Part shown: one piece after another, positions 24,540 through 33,721 of the stretch
Numbering within the stretch: the stretch's first letter is position 1
Layout of the letters: the number at the start of each line of letters is the position of its first letter
Source of the DNA: an uncultured Pelagibacteraceae bacterium
Lineage (GTDB): Bacteria > Pseudomonadota > Alphaproteobacteria > Pelagibacterales > Pelagibacteraceae
Reading direction: 5' to 3'
Length of the DNA stretch: 48,611 nucleotides
Assembly: GCA_902595725.1 (NCBI GenBank)
Contig: CACJRJ010000010.1
Coordinates: 1-48,611, forward strand
Translations under genes and position numbers: made by a program
Notes under the pieces: generated by a model
Told to the model about the DNA's origin: nothing
What the model saw: the letters and a program-made list of their open reading frames with translations, nothing else
Database searches by the model: none

Positions 24540-25570
24540 GGATTTGGATAAATTTTTTGAATTTCATTAATTTCTTTAATAATTTCGTCACTTAAATTTA
24601 CATTTACACTTTCTATATTAGTTTTCAACTGCTCCATTGTCGTTGCTCCAATTATCACACTTGTCGTAAAGTGCTGTAATTCACAAAACTTTAATGACAT
24701 TTGACTCATATCAAGATCGTATTTTTTACTTATTTTGTAATATTCATCTACTGCAATATTCAAATTAGGTGTATTGTATCTATATTTCCAAAATTCCCAA
24801 TCTCTCTCCATCCTAGATCCTTTTGGATATGTTTTATTTCTATATTTTCCACTTAAATATCCACTTGCTAAAGGAGAGTATGCTAGTAAGCCAATTTGAT
24901 CTCTAATAGAAACTTCGGCAAGACCAATTTCATAAGTCCTATTTAATAAGCTATAGGGATTTTGAATAGACATCATTCTTGGTAAATTTTTTTGTTTAGC
25001 TAGTTCAAGATATTTTGAAACACCCCAGGGAGTTTCATTGGATAAACCTACTTCTCTAATTTTTCCATCTTCAACGAATTTTTGTAAATTTCCTAGAACA
25101 TCCTCAAATTTATTCCAATCACCTTTGTCTTTATGTTCATATCCCAGTTTACCAAACATATTTGTATTTCTTTCAGGCCAGTGAAGTTGATATAAGTCAA
25201 TATAATCTGTTTGAAGTCTTTTTAAGCTATCGTTTATAGCTTCTGTCATTTTTTCAATTCCATAATTATATCCTCCATCTCTTAAGTACTCTCTACTAGG
25301 CCCTGCAACTTTTGTAGCTAAAATTACTTCTTTTCTTTTTTTTGTTTTTTTAAACCAATTACCCATGATTGTTTCTGTATGACCAAAAGTTTCTGCTTTA
25401 GGAGGAACTGCGTATAATTCTGCAGTATCCCAAAAATTTACACCTTGATCTAAGGCATAATCCATTTGTTCGAAACCTTCTTCTTGAGTGTTTTGTTCAC
25501 CCCAAGTCATTGTTCCTAAACAAATAGTGCTAACTTCAAGTTCTGTAGTGCCTAATTTTCTATAATTCAT
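24530..25570 (-). CDS. tas: Tas-type NADP(H)-dependent aldo-keto reductase
   Basis: 346 residues from the ATG at 25570 (a TTG lies one codon earlier). Motifs: NFWDTAELYAVPPKAETFGHTE with catalytic Asp and Tyr, LATKVAGPSREY with Lys, DSLKRLQTDYIDLYQLHWPERNTNMFGKLGY with His, VGLSNETPWGV, MSIQNPYSLLNRTYEIGLAEVS, and VIIGATTMEQLKTNIESVNV. This tracks E. coli Tas across its whole length. Tas proteins are putative NADPH-dependent reductases of uncertain substrate. It is the first gene of a minus-strand run with the IalB-like gene and argG. Confidence 0.92.
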   Translation of the reverse strand: MNYRKLGTTELEVSTICLGTMTWGEQNTQEEGFEQMDYALDQGVNFWDTAELYAVPPKAETFGHTETIMGNWFKKTKKRKEVILATKVAGPSREYLRDGGYNYGIEKMTEAINDSLKRLQTDYIDLYQLHWPERNTNMFGKLGYEHKDKGDWNKFEDVLGNLQKFVEDGKIREVGLSNETPWGVSKYLELAKQKNLPRMMSIQNPYSLLNRTYEIGLAEVSIRDQIGLLAYSPLASGYLSGKYRNKTYPKGSRMERDWEFWKYRYNTPNLNIAVDEYYKISKKYDLDMSQMSLKFCELQHFTTSVIIGATTMEQLKTNIESVNVNLSDEIIKEINEIQKIYPNPCP

Positions 25571-25641
25571 CAAATAATAAATATTTTTTAAGGTTTTTAT
25601 GATATCTTGAATAAATAGTAAAAGGCTATTATATAAATGGT

Positions 25642-26403
25642 ATGGAATTTAATAAACAGAATATATTCAATAAAGTAAAAACAGCCACACAATCAACCGT
25701 AGTGATGGATGAAGGCTTAAGAGCCTACATGCTAAAAGTATATAATTATATGGCTACAGGAGTATTATTAACTGGAATTATAGCACTAGTTTCATTCAAA
25801 ATGTCAGTAGTAACAGATGCTAGTGGAGCAATAGCTGGATTTACAAGTTTTGGAAATGCTTTATTTTTTTCTGGATTAAAGTGGGTAGTAATGTTGGCAC
25901 CTCTTGGAATAGTTTTTTATATGAGTTTTGGAATAAATAAAATGAGTGCAGCAAAAGCCCAAACAGTATTTTGGATATTCGCAGCTTTAATGGGTTTATC
26001 TTTGTCATGGATATTACTAGTTTATACAGGAGTTAGTGTTGCAAGAGTGTTCTTCATTACATCTGCTACTTTTGGTGCTATGAGCATATATGGATATACG
26101 ACTAAAAGAGATTTAACAAAGCTAGGCTCTTTTTTAATGATGGGTCTTATTGGAATAATTATTGCATCATTAGTTAATATATTTCTAAAATCATCAATGA
26201 TGCATTTTGTAATTTCTATTTTAGGAGTTCTAATTTTTGTTGGTCTAACTGCTTATGATACTCAAAAAATTAAGAACATGTATGCTGCCTCTGATACTGG
26301 TGAATTAATGGGTAAAAAAGCAGTTATGGGAGCCTTGACTCTTTATCTAGACTTTATAAATCTATTTATAATGCTTTTAAGACTTTTTGGCCAAAGAAGA
26401 TAA
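25642..26403 (+). CDS. Bax inhibitor-1 / YccA family membrane protein
   Basis: 253 residues with about seven hydrophobic helices. The N-terminal soluble lead ends VMDEGLRAYMLKVYNYMATGVLLTGIIAL, and the C-terminal portion holds GLTAYDTQKIKNMYAA and ALTLYLDFINLFIMLLRLFGQRR, both hallmarks of bacterial BI-1/YccA proteins. Family members include pH-sensitive calcium leak channels and modulators of the FtsH protease. The function here is not determined. A single-gene plus-strand unit, converging with DUF2794. Confidence 0.93.
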   Translation: MEFNKQNIFNKVKTATQSTVVMDEGLRAYMLKVYNYMATGVLLTGIIALVSFKMSVVTDASGAIAGFTSFGNALFFSGLKWVVMLAPLGIVFYMSFGINKMSAAKAQTVFWIFAALMGLSLSWILLVYTGVSVARVFFITSATFGAMSIYGYTTKRDLTKLGSFLMMGLIGIIIASLVNIFLKSSMMHFVISILGVLIFVGLTAYDTQKIKNMYAASDTGELMGKKAVMGALTLYLDFINLFIMLLRLFGQRR

Positions 26404-26405
26404 TT

Positions 26406-26744
26406 CTATAATTTTTTCCAATTAATATTTTTTAATAAAGTTTTTAATTCGTGAGAATTTTTTAATATTTTACCTTTAGCGTCTGTAATTAAATATTTTA
26501 AATTTTTATTAATAGGTTTAAAATTTTTACAAATTTTATACATTGCATTTTCTGTAGCATTTTTAAAAACACAAAAACCTACCTGTTTGCTAGAGATATT
26601 TAATCCGTAGTCTTTCCAAGAGCCTTCTGAGACCATTCTTGCGTACAAGTCTAATATAATTTTTAATTCATTTTTTTCAAAGAAATGTTGGGGTTTTTTT
26701 TCTGAATAAATATTATTAATTACTAACTTTAAATTATTCTTCAT
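26406..26744 (-). CDS. DUF2794 family protein
   Basis: 112 residues. The block FFEKNELKIILDLYARMVSEGSWKDYGLNISSKQVGFCVFKNATENAMYKICK matches the DUF2794 pattern (F...EL..IL.LY.RMVA.GEWRDYA.......A.F..F....E...Y.I.K) found throughout Alphaproteobacteria. Function unknown, soluble. It starts within the end of yciB (11-base overlap), so the two are likely coupled. Confidence 0.85.
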   Translation of the reverse strand: MKNNLKLVINNIYSEKKPQHFFEKNELKIILDLYARMVSEGSWKDYGLNISSKQVGFCVFKNATENAMYKICKNFKPINKNLKYLITDAKGKILKNSHELKTLLKNINWKKL

Positions 26745-27291
26745 TTAATTTATATTTATTGATAATTGATATTTGAAATGCAGTAAAAATAATTGTCAAA
26801 GGTAATATTCCCCAAACTTTAAAGTTAACCCAAAATTCTTCTGATTGTGTACGCCAAATAATTTCATTTAATATTGCTAAACTAAAAAAGAAATATACCC
26901 ATCGTAAGTTTAATATTTTCCAACCTTCATCGGCTAGTTGTATAGATTTACCAAGCATTTTTTTTAAAATTGGTTCGTTTGAAAAAAATTTTCCAAATAA
27001 AAGTCCTAAACCAAATAATACATTTATAATTGTTGGCTTAATATAAATAAAAATTGGATTATCAAAATATATTGTTAGACCACCAAATAAAGTAATAAAT
27101 ATTCCTCCAAGCAAAGGAACCATTGGTATTTTTTTTTCTAAAATCCACACAACCAGTAAAGCAATTAGAGTTGCAACTATAAATGGCGGAATTGCCACAG
27201 TTAAATTTTTTTCACTTTTGTAATAAAAACTAAAAAAAACTAAAAGAGGCCCAAAATCAGTAATAAATTTAAGAAATGATTTATTCACCAA
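26734..27291 (-). CDS. yciB: Inner-membrane-spanning protein YciB (IspZ / septation protein A)
   Basis: 185 residues with about five helices. Typical features: LKFITDFGPLLVFFSFYY at the N terminus, the central GGIFITLFGGLTIYFDNPIFIYIKPTIINVLFGLGLLFG, and WRILNLRW-like WKILNLRWVYFFFSLAILNEIIWR. YciB is an envelope-integrity and division-associated membrane protein. The start has Asn-Lys-Ser-Phe-Leu close to family N termini. It is transcribed with DUF2794. Confidence 0.93.
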   Translation of the reverse strand: MVNKSFLKFITDFGPLLVFFSFYYKSEKNLTVAIPPFIVATLIALLVVWILEKKIPMVPLLGGIFITLFGGLTIYFDNPIFIYIKPTIINVLFGLGLLFGKFFSNEPILKKMLGKSIQLADEGWKILNLRWVYFFFSLAILNEIIWRTQSEEFWVNFKVWGILPLTIIFTAFQISIINKYKLNEE

Positions 27292-27365
27292 AACATATTA
27301 ACAGAATGATAAAACTTTTAAATTTTTTTATTGATTTTTTTATTTAAATATTCATATTTGTAATT

Positions 27366-27686
27366 GTGAGCATTCAAAAAGCTAAATTTTCTATTGGAGA
27401 TATTGTAAAACATAAACACTTTGATTTTAGGGGTGTTATTTATGATGTTGATTTTGAATTTAATAACTCTGAAGAGTGGTATCAATCTATACCAAAAAAT
27501 GTTAGACCAAGAAAAGACCAACCTTTTTATCATCTCCTTGCTGAAAATGATGATGTTACATATGAAGCTTATGTATCCCAACAAAACTTATTAGTAGATG
27601 ATTCAGATGAACCTATAAAACATCCTCTAATAAATGAGATTTTTTCAGGAAAAAAGGGATCGACCTATTTTAAGCCTTCAAATTAG
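27366..27686 (+). CDS. hspQ: Heat-shock protein HspQ (YccV)
   Basis: 106 residues from a GTG at 27366. Sequence pattern: AKFSIGDIVKHKHFDFRGVIYDVDFEF, then NVRPRKDQPFYHLLAEN, then EAYVSQQNLLVDDSDEPIKHPLINEIF, as in HspQ/hemimethylated-DNA-binding YccV proteins. In enterobacteria HspQ helps Lon degrade selected substrates and limits DnaA. No ATG lies early enough to replace the GTG without losing conserved residues. An open reading frame opposite (27318-27584) is a shadow. Confidence 0.92.
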   Translation: MSIQKAKFSIGDIVKHKHFDFRGVIYDVDFEFNNSEEWYQSIPKNVRPRKDQPFYHLLAENDDVTYEAYVSQQNLLVDDSDEPIKHPLINEIFSGKKGSTYFKPSN

Positions 27687-27773
27687 CAGACAGACAATAT
27701 TCCAACACAATTAATTCAAAACTTAGACATATCTAAAGTTTATAAGTTAGTCAGGTAGAAAACAAATACCATA

Positions 27774-27835
27774 TCTGATCAAGAGTACTTTTTTATCCCT
27801 TATATTTATCTCCCTCTATAGTATTCTTGATCGGA
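27774..27835. repeat. Long stem-loop between hspQ and ccmC
   Basis: Within the 201-base gap between hspQ and ccmC, 27774-27789 pairs with 27820-27835 over 16 positions. The core arms are GATCAAGAGTACT and AGTATTCTTGATC, with two G-U wobbles and no bulge. The 30-base loop is pyrimidine-rich. A second complementary pair, AATATTCC (27696-27703) and GGAATATT (27833-27840), could form instead at the base. There is no T tail right after the stem, so a simple terminator is unlikely. A small RNA, ccm leader element or protein site are alternatives. Confidence 0.6.
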
Positions 27836-27887
27836 ATATTCTAAAAAAATATTCAACAAAATAAGTTTTTATAGATATAAGTCTTAA

Positions 27888-28595
27888 ATGCTAAAAAATT
27901 TTGAACCAAATAAGATTTTTTCAATAACGTCTAGAGCACCAAAATATATTCTATTTGTTTTTGTGATTGTAATATCTATTGGTTTGATTGAAGCATTAAT
28001 CATTTCGCCAGAGGATTATATTCAAAGCCATTCAGTAAGAATTATGTATGTTCATGTGCCATCTGCATGGATATCTTTAGGAATTTTTTCAACAATTGCT
28101 ATTCTATCTTTTATAATTATCGTTTTTAAAAATAAATCTTTTATATTAATTGCAAAAAGTTTAGCACCATCTGGATTAGTTTTTAATATAATCGCCTTAG
28201 TAACAGGATCAATTTGGGGCAAACCTACCTGGGGAACTTGGTGGGCTTGGGATGCTAGGATTACATCAATGTTAATATTAGCTTTATTTTATATTATTTA
28301 TATCTTGGCTTGGAGAATTTATGATAATGGAGAAAAGGCTAATAAAATAACTTCATTGATTGCAATACTGGGAGCAATTAATATTCCAATTATTAAATAT
28401 TCTGTTGATTGGTGGTCCACATTACACCAACCTGCTTCAATAAATATTTTTGCAAAAACCTCGATACATTCATCTATGATTGTTCCTTTAGCCTTAATGA
28501 CTGCGGCATTTGCACTATTCTCAATTCTGATTTTTTTGATGAAATATAATACAGAACTGATAAAAATTAAAAATAAAGGACTAGATAGATTATGA
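27888..28595 (+). CDS. ccmC: Haem transporter/handling protein CcmC
   Basis: 235 residues, six helices. The haem-handling signature WGKPTWGTWWAWDARITSML (tryptophan-rich motif) is flanked by the periplasmic histidines in MYVHVPSAWIS and WWSTLHQPAS. CcmC loads haem onto CcmE at the periplasmic face for cytochrome c maturation. It heads a tight ccmCDEFGH run, with the ccmD start overlapping its stop by 4 bases. The ccmA and ccmB ATPase/permease genes are not in this window. Confidence 0.96.
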   Translation: MLKNFEPNKIFSITSRAPKYILFVFVIVISIGLIEALIISPEDYIQSHSVRIMYVHVPSAWISLGIFSTIAILSFIIIVFKNKSFILIAKSLAPSGLVFNIIALVTGSIWGKPTWGTWWAWDARITSMLILALFYIIYILAWRIYDNGEKANKITSLIAILGAINIPIIKYSVDWWSTLHQPASINIFAKTSIHSSMIVPLALMTAAFALFSILIFLMKYNTELIKIKNKGLDRL

Positions 28596-28825
28596 TTAAT
28601 GAAATTATTTCAATGAATGGATATGGGATTTATGTTTGGTCTGCGTTCGCATTTACATTGATTAGTTTTGTAGCTCTTTACACAGTAATTAAAATTCAAC
28701 TTGTTAAAGAAAAAAATAAATTTGATACAAAATATTTAACTTTAACCTCAGATAAAAAACAAACTGTTAGAGCTCAAAAAACTTATAAAGGAATTTTAGC
28801 AAACAATTTAGTTTCAAAAATTTAA
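28592..28825 (+). CDS. ccmD: Haem exporter accessory protein CcmD
   Basis: 77 residues with one membrane helix: NGYGIYVWSAFAFTLISFVALYTVIKI. The (G)YG.YVW.A pattern and a charged C-terminal tail fit CcmD, a small protein that stabilises the CcmABC-CcmE complex. Starts with ATGA overlap of ccmC. The rest of the tail is poorly conserved in the family. Confidence 0.88.
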   Translation: MINEIISMNGYGIYVWSAFAFTLISFVALYTVIKIQLVKEKNKFDTKYLTLTSDKKQTVRAQKTYKGILANNLVSKI

Positions 28826-28837
28826 CTTTATTTTGTC

Positions 28838-29263
28838 ATGTATGGTAAAAAAGTTAAATTGCGGCTGCTGTTTTTATCATTTATTTTTTTAATTATAGCT
28901 CTATCCGTTTTTTTAATCCTTAAATCTTTAGAAGAAAATGTAGTTTACTTTATTTCTCCATCAGAAATAAAAAATCTATCCGAAATAGACAGTAAAAAAA
29001 GAATAAGAGTTGGAGGAATGGTTAAAGAAGAAACAATTAAATTAAATCAAAACCAAATTAGCTTTGTCATAACTGATTTTAAAAATGAAATAAACGTTAC
29101 TTATTCCGGCTCTGTTCCTAATTTATTTTCAGAAGGAAAGGGTGTTGTTGCTGAGGGTTATTTAAAAGATCGTAGTTTTTTTAATGCAAAGAAAATAATC
29201 GCAAAACACGATGAAAATTATATGCCCCCTGAAGTTAAAGAAGCTTTGGAGGCAACTAAGTGA
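28838..29263 (+). CDS. ccmE: Haem chaperone CcmE
   Basis: 141 residues. An N-terminal signal anchor ([19 protein letters not shown]) is followed by a periplasmic beta-barrel domain: [48 protein letters not shown]. The haem ligand motif HxxxY is present as His124-Asp-Glu-Asn-Tyr128. CcmE covalently binds haem from CcmC and passes it to CcmF/H. Its stop overlaps the GTG of ccmF. Confidence 0.96.
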   Translation: MYGKKVKLRLLFLSFIFLIIALSVFLILKSLEENVVYFISPSEIKNLSEIDSKKRIRVGGMVKEETIKLNQNQISFVITDFKNEINVTYSGSVPNLFSEGKGVVAEGYLKDRSFFNAKKIIAKHDENYMPPEVKEALEATK

Positions 29264-31134
29264 TTTCAAGTCATATAGGATATTACTCACTTTTATTAGG
29301 TTTTATTATTTCAGTAAGTTTACTTTTTTATTCAATTTTTTATTTAAAAAAAAATAGTCAAAAAATAAATCAAAATATTTTTTCACTTTTATTTCTTCAG
29401 TTTTTTATCGTTGTAATAAGTTTTTTATCATTGGTTTATTCTTTTATTATTTCAGATTTTAGTAATGAGACTGTTTATAATAATTCACATTCAACAAAAC
29501 CATTATTTTATAAAATTACTGGAACGTGGGGAAATCATGAAGGAAGCTTATTGCTTTGGTTACTTGTTTTAACCTTGTTTATATTTTTATTTATTATTTT
29601 TTCAAAAAAACAACCAGTAAAATACAGACTTTTATCTATTTTCTTTCAACAAATTATTATTTCAGGATTTTTTTTATTTTTATTATTAACCTCAAATCCA
29701 TTTAATTTTTTATTTCCTATTCCAAATGAAGGTCTTGGTTTGAATCCAATTTTACAGGATCCGGCATTAGCGATACATCCTCCAATTCTATATTTGGGTT
29801 ATGTTGGATCATCAATAATCTTTTCTGCTTCTTTGGCTTCATTAATCCAAAATAATATTAATAAATTGTGGGCAACCCATATAAAAAAATGGATTCAAAT
29901 AGCCTGGTTTTTTTTAACAATTGGAATTTTATTAGGTTCAATATGGGCTTATTATGAATTGGGATGGGGCGGTTTTTGGTTTTGGGACCCTGTAGAAAAC
30001 GTTTCTCTAATGCCTTGGTTATGTTTGACTGCTCTTTTTCATACAGTCATAGTATTGGAGAAAAGAAACCTTCTAAAATCATGGACATTAATACTTTCAA
30101 TAGCAACATTTACATTTAGTATGATTGGAACTTTCTTAGTTAGATCTGGAATATTAAATTCAGTACATACATTTGCGAACGATCCAGAAAGAGGAGTATT
30201 TATTTTGATATTTCTGTTTTCATTAATTTTTTTATCTATAATTTTGTTTTTTATTTATCAAGTTAAAGAAAGCAATACTGAAAAAAATTTTTTTTTAATT
30301 AGTAAAGAAACATCAATTTTAATCAACAATTGGTTTATGATGTACTTTTTATCCGTTGTTTTAATAGGAACAACTTATCCAATATTTTTAGAAGTCATAA
30401 CTAATGAAAAAATTTCTATAGGTCCTCCATTTTTTAATAAACTTATGGTTCCATTTTTAATATTATTTTTAATTTTTATGGCATTAGGTTCTAATTTAAA
30501 ATGGATTAAAGATAATTATAAAAATATAAAATATTCAAAAATTGTTTTATTTTTTATCTGTATTTTAATATCTTTTTATATAGTTAAAAAAACATCATCA
30601 GATGTTTTATTCACTTCTGTTTTAGGTGCTGCTGCTTTATATTTATTATTTGTCAATATTAGAGAATTTTTGAGTAAAAATAATAATATTTCTCAGACCA
30701 TTTCACATTTTGGGTTTAGTTTATTTGTGTTAAGCATTCTTTTAAATAGTTTATTTTCTGACGAATTTTCTGCGAATATGAAACTTGGACAAGAATTAGT
30801 TCATAAAAAGGAACAAATTAAGTTTTCAAAAATTAAATCAATTGATAAAGAAAATTATAAGTCCATTATTGCAAATTTTGAAATAAAAGATGATGAAAAA
30901 AATATAACATCTTTATATCCTGAAATTAGAATTTATAATCAACCAAATATATTAACTAGCGAAGCAGATATAAAAACAACTATTTTTTTAGATAAATTTA
31001 TAGTCATAAATTTAATTAAGGGAGAAGAAATTTTTAATGTTAGGTACCAAACAAAACCATTTATGATTTGGATTTGGATATCAGTTTGTTTGATTTCTAT
31101 TGGAGGAATATTGGGTGTATTAAAAAAAAATTAG
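29260..31134 (+). CDS. ccmF: Cytochrome c haem lyase subunit CcmF
   Basis: 624 residues, multi-pass membrane protein. Seen: [62 protein letters not shown] (haem-handling motif; the first of two usual Trp is Phe), and [22 protein letters not shown]. It starts with GTG in a GTGA overlap with ccmE. Slightly shorter than the ~650 usual. CcmF with CcmH attaches haem to apocytochrome c. Confidence 0.96.
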   Translation: MISSHIGYYSLLLGFIISVSLLFYSIFYLKKNSQKINQNIFSLLFLQFFIVVISFLSLVYSFIISDFSNETVYNNSHSTKPLFYKITGTWGNHEGSLLLWLLVLTLFIFLFIIFSKKQPVKYRLLSIFFQQIIISGFFLFLLLTSNPFNFLFPIPNEGLGLNPILQDPALAIHPPILYLGYVGSSIIFSASLASLIQNNINKLWATHIKKWIQIAWFFLTIGILLGSIWAYYELGWGGFWFWDPVENVSLMPWLCLTALFHTVIVLEKRNLLKSWTLILSIATFTFSMIGTFLVRSGILNSVHTFANDPERGVFILIFLFSLIFLSIILFFIYQVKESNTEKNFFLISKETSILINNWFMMYFLSVVLIGTTYPIFLEVITNEKISIGPPFFNKLMVPFLILFLIFMALGSNLKWIKDNYKNIKYSKIVLFFICILISFYIVKKTSSDVLFTSVLGAAALYLLFVNIREFLSKNNNISQTISHFGFSLFVLSILLNSLFSDEFSANMKLGQELVHKKEQIKFSKIKSIDKENYKSIIANFEIKDDEKNITSLYPEIRIYNQPNILTSEADIKTTIFLDKFIVINLIKGEEIFNVRYQTKPFMIWIWISVCLISIGGILGVLKKN

Positions 31135-31137
31135 TAT

Positions 31138-31659
31138 ATGAAAAAAAATATTTTTTATTTATCCGTATTATTATTTTTTACATTTATTTTCACCATATTC
31201 TATTTAGGTTTAGATAAATCCAATTTTTATAAACCAAAAGAAGTAAAAAATAAAAATTTAGAAGAATTTACTAGCACTGAACTATTTTCAAATAAACAGC
31301 TTAGCTCCAAATATATTATTGAAAATAATAATTTTACTTTAATAAATATATGGTCTTCGTGGTGTGCTCCTTGTAGGTCAGAACATGCAATTCTTATGAA
31401 TTTAAGTAAAAAAACAGACTTAAATATTATTGGTTTAAACTATAAAGACAAAAAAAATAATGCTATTAAATTTTTGGATGAACTAGGTAATCCTTATTCG
31501 AAAAATCTAATTGATGCAGATGGTACTATATCTATTTCATTAGGAGCTTATGGTGTTCCTGAAAGTTTTCTTTTAAATAATAAATCTATAGTTATTAGAA
31601 AATATATTGGTCCTTTAACAAGTGATAATATTTCAGAAATTATAAAAATAATACAATGA
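31138..31659 (+). CDS. ccmG: Thiol-disulfide interchange protein CcmG/DsbE
   Basis: 173 residues. A signal anchor (YLSVLLFFTFIFTIFYLGL) precedes a thioredoxin fold with LINIWSSWCAPCRSEH, Cys76 and Cys79, then LGAYGVPESFLLNN with the cis-Pro. It keeps apocytochrome cysteines reduced in the periplasm during haem attachment. Overlaps ccmH by ATGA. Confidence 0.94.
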   Translation: MKKNIFYLSVLLFFTFIFTIFYLGLDKSNFYKPKEVKNKNLEEFTSTELFSNKQLSSKYIIENNNFTLINIWSSWCAPCRSEHAILMNLSKKTDLNIIGLNYKDKKNNAIKFLDELGNPYSKNLIDADGTISISLGAYGVPESFLLNNKSIVIRKYIGPLTSDNISEIIKIIQ

Positions 31660-32027
31660 TTAGAATTGTAAAATATATATTATTAATATCATTTTTTATT
31701 TTATCTTTTCAAAAACTTTCAATTGCAAATAATATTTCTTCTGAGGTTGATAAAATTTCTAAAAATCTTCGATGTTTAATTTGTCAAGGACAATCAGTTT
31801 ATGATTCACAATCGGATTTTGCATTAAGTATGAAAATATTAATTAGTAAAAAAATAAAAGAAGGAAAATCAGAAAAACAAATTTATGAGTATTTAAAAAA
31901 TCAATATGGTGAATGGATTGTATATGATCCTGAGTTTAATAGAAAAAATTTGATATTGTGGATATTTCCTTTGATTTTATTTATTTTTGGGGGTCTATTA
32001 ATTTATAGAAAAGTGTTTATTAATTAG
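31656..32027 (+). CDS. ccmH: Cytochrome c maturation protein CcmH
   Basis: 123 residues. An N-terminal signal sequence, then NLRCLICQGQSVYDSQSDFA with the redox pair Cys40/Cys43, then GKSEKQIYEYLKNQYGEWIVYDPEF, and a C-terminal helix LILWIFPLILFIFGGLLIY. CcmH passes reducing equivalents to the apocytochrome CxxCH motif. CcmI, often fused or next, is absent, since the following gene is unrelated. Confidence 0.95.
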   Translation: MIRIVKYILLISFFILSFQKLSIANNISSEVDKISKNLRCLICQGQSVYDSQSDFALSMKILISKKIKEGKSEKQIYEYLKNQYGEWIVYDPEFNRKNLILWIFPLILFIFGGLLIYRKVFIN

Positions 32028-32038
32028 GTCTAAATAAA

Positions 32039-32557
32039 ATGAAACAATCTATAAAAATAATATTAAATCTATTTTGTTTATTGCTTTTAGCAATTCCAGC
32101 ATATAGCGAAGAAAAAAAAGAAAATTTTAATGAGCATGAATTAAATTTTTATACAGGTATGTTTGATTTTAGTGATGATGGACAAAGGGCAGCTTTATTT
32201 GGATTTCAACATCAAAATGAAAATTTAGTTAGAGATAGTTTTTTAGGTACACTTTCTCCAGTTACTGGGTTTATGGTGACAGAAAACAATGCCGCCTATG
32301 CTTATACTGGAGTTCAAGCACATTACAGCATTGGCAAATTAAACGTTATACCTTCTTTTACACCCGGGTTATATAATCAAGGAGATGGAAAAGATTTAGG
32401 ACATACAGTAGAATTTAAAAGTGAAATTCAACTTTCTTTGGATTTATTTTCAAATAGTGAGTTAGGCTTTTCTTATAATCATATATCTAATGCAAGTTTA
32501 GGTGAAAAAAACCCTGGGGCAAATAGCTATATGTTTAATTTTATTAAACAATTTTAA
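32039..32557 (+). CDS. PagL-like outer-membrane acyloxyacyl hydrolase
   Basis: 172 residues with a signal peptide (IILNLFCLLLLAIPAYSEE) and a predicted series of amphipathic beta strands ending in F, as in an outer-membrane barrel. The segment GFSYNHISNASLGEKNPGANSYMFNF matches the PagL lipid A 3-O-deacylase motif, holding the catalytic His and Ser (HxSNA). At the place of the catalytic Glu of Pseudomonas PagL this protein has Asn, though I believe that position varies in the family. It may trim lipid A or be a non-catalytic relative. It lies 11 bases after ccmH and 9 before the next gene. Confidence 0.72.
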   Translation: MKQSIKIILNLFCLLLLAIPAYSEEKKENFNEHELNFYTGMFDFSDDGQRAALFGFQHQNENLVRDSFLGTLSPVTGFMVTENNAAYAYTGVQAHYSIGKLNVIPSFTPGLYNQGDGKDLGHTVEFKSEIQLSLDLFSNSELGFSYNHISNASLGEKNPGANSYMFNFIKQF

Positions 32558-32566
32558 ATTAAACTT

Positions 32567-33721
32567 ATGAACCTTAAAGACTGTCATAACTTTAGTGACT
32601 TTAGAAAATTAGCTAAGAAAAAATTACCCTCACCTATATTTCATTATATTGATGGTGCAGCCGATGATGAAATTACATATCAAAGAAATACAAGTTCATT
32701 CAATGACGTCGATTTAGTTCCAAATGTATTAAGAGGAGTAGAAAATATAGATTTATCAACTACTATATTTGGAAAAAAATTAGATCTTCCATTCTATTGT
32801 GCGCCAACAGCTTTACAAAGACTTTTTCATTATGATGGAGAAAGAGCAGTAGGAAAAGCAGCTCAGAAATTTAATACAATGTTTGGTGTTTCAGCTTTAG
32901 CAACTGTAAGTGTTGAAGAAATAGCTTCATTAATTAATACACCAAAAATGTTTCAGTTTTATTTTCATAAAGATAGAGGTTTAAATGATTCCTGTTTGGA
33001 AAGAGCAAAGGCAGCAAAGTTTGATGTTTTGGCTTTAACAGTAGATACAATAACGGGAGGAAATCGTGAAAGAGATCTTAGAACTGGTTTTACATCTCCT
33101 CCTAAACTTACACTATCAAGTTTGTTTAGTTTTGCTACAAAACCAATGTGGGGAATAAACTATTTAACAAAAGGTAAATTTGAATTACCGCATCTTCAAG
33201 ATTATGTAAAAGAAGGTACTAGCACGAATACTTCAATTGGTAATTACTTTTCTACCATGTTGGATCAATCTATGAATTGGAATGATGCTGAAAAATTATG
33301 TTCTCAATGGGGAGGTCATTTTGCACTCAAAGGAGTGATGAGCGTTGAAGATGCTAAAAAAGCAGTTGATATCGGATGTTCAGGAATAATGGTTTCAAAT
33401 CATGGAGGAAGACAATTAGATGGATCAAGATCACCATTTGATCAATTAGCAGAAATTGTGGATGCAGTTGGTGATAAGATAGATGTTATTTGTGAAGGAG
33501 GATTCCAAAGAGGAACTCATATGCTTAAAGCTTTATCCATTGGTGCCAAAGCTTGCTCTGGTGGTAGACTCTATCTTTATGCACTAGCTGCAGCTGGTCA
33601 AGCTGGCGTGGAAAGAGCTTTAGGACAGTACAAGGCTGAACTAGAGAGAGATATGAAACTTATGGGTTGTAAAAAAATAAGTGATTTAAATAGAAATAAT
33701 TTAAGGTTTAGAAAAGTATGA
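32567..33721 (+). CDS. lldD: FMN-dependent 2-hydroxyacid dehydrogenase, copy 1
   Basis: 384 residues, full-length member of the LldD / glycolate oxidase family. Seen: PIFHYIDGAADDEITYQRN with the substrate Tyr, FYCAPTALQRLFHYDGERA, LALTVDTITGGNRERDLRTGF, LKGVMSVEDAKKAVDIGCSGIMVSNHGGRQLDGSRSPFDQL with catalytic His and Arg, then VICEGGFQRGTHMLKALSIGAKAC. The last segment deviates from the usual DGG(V/I)RRG that binds FMN phosphate: Asp becomes Glu and the first Arg becomes Gln. It oxidises a 2-hydroxyacid such as L-lactate, and the substrate is not readable. Overlaps its paralogue by 4 bases. Confidence 0.9.
   Translation: MNLKDCHNFSDFRKLAKKKLPSPIFHYIDGAADDEITYQRNTSSFNDVDLVPNVLRGVENIDLSTTIFGKKLDLPFYCAPTALQRLFHYDGERAVGKAAQKFNTMFGVSALATVSVEEIASLINTPKMFQFYFHKDRGLNDSCLERAKAAKFDVLALTVDTITGGNRERDLRTGFTSPPKLTLSSLFSFATKPMWGINYLTKGKFELPHLQDYVKEGTSTNTSIGNYFSTMLDQSMNWNDAEKLCSQWGGHFALKGVMSVEDAKKAVDIGCSGIMVSNHGGRQLDGSRSPFDQLAEIVDAVGDKIDVICEGGFQRGTHMLKALSIGAKACSGGRLYLYALAAAGQAGVERALGQYKAELERDMKLMGCKKISDLNRNNLRFRKV

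Noticed and set aside
27318-27584. 88-residue minus-strand ORF
   Set aside because: It lies opposite hspQ, whose conserved protein accounts for the sequence. The predicted product has no family features.
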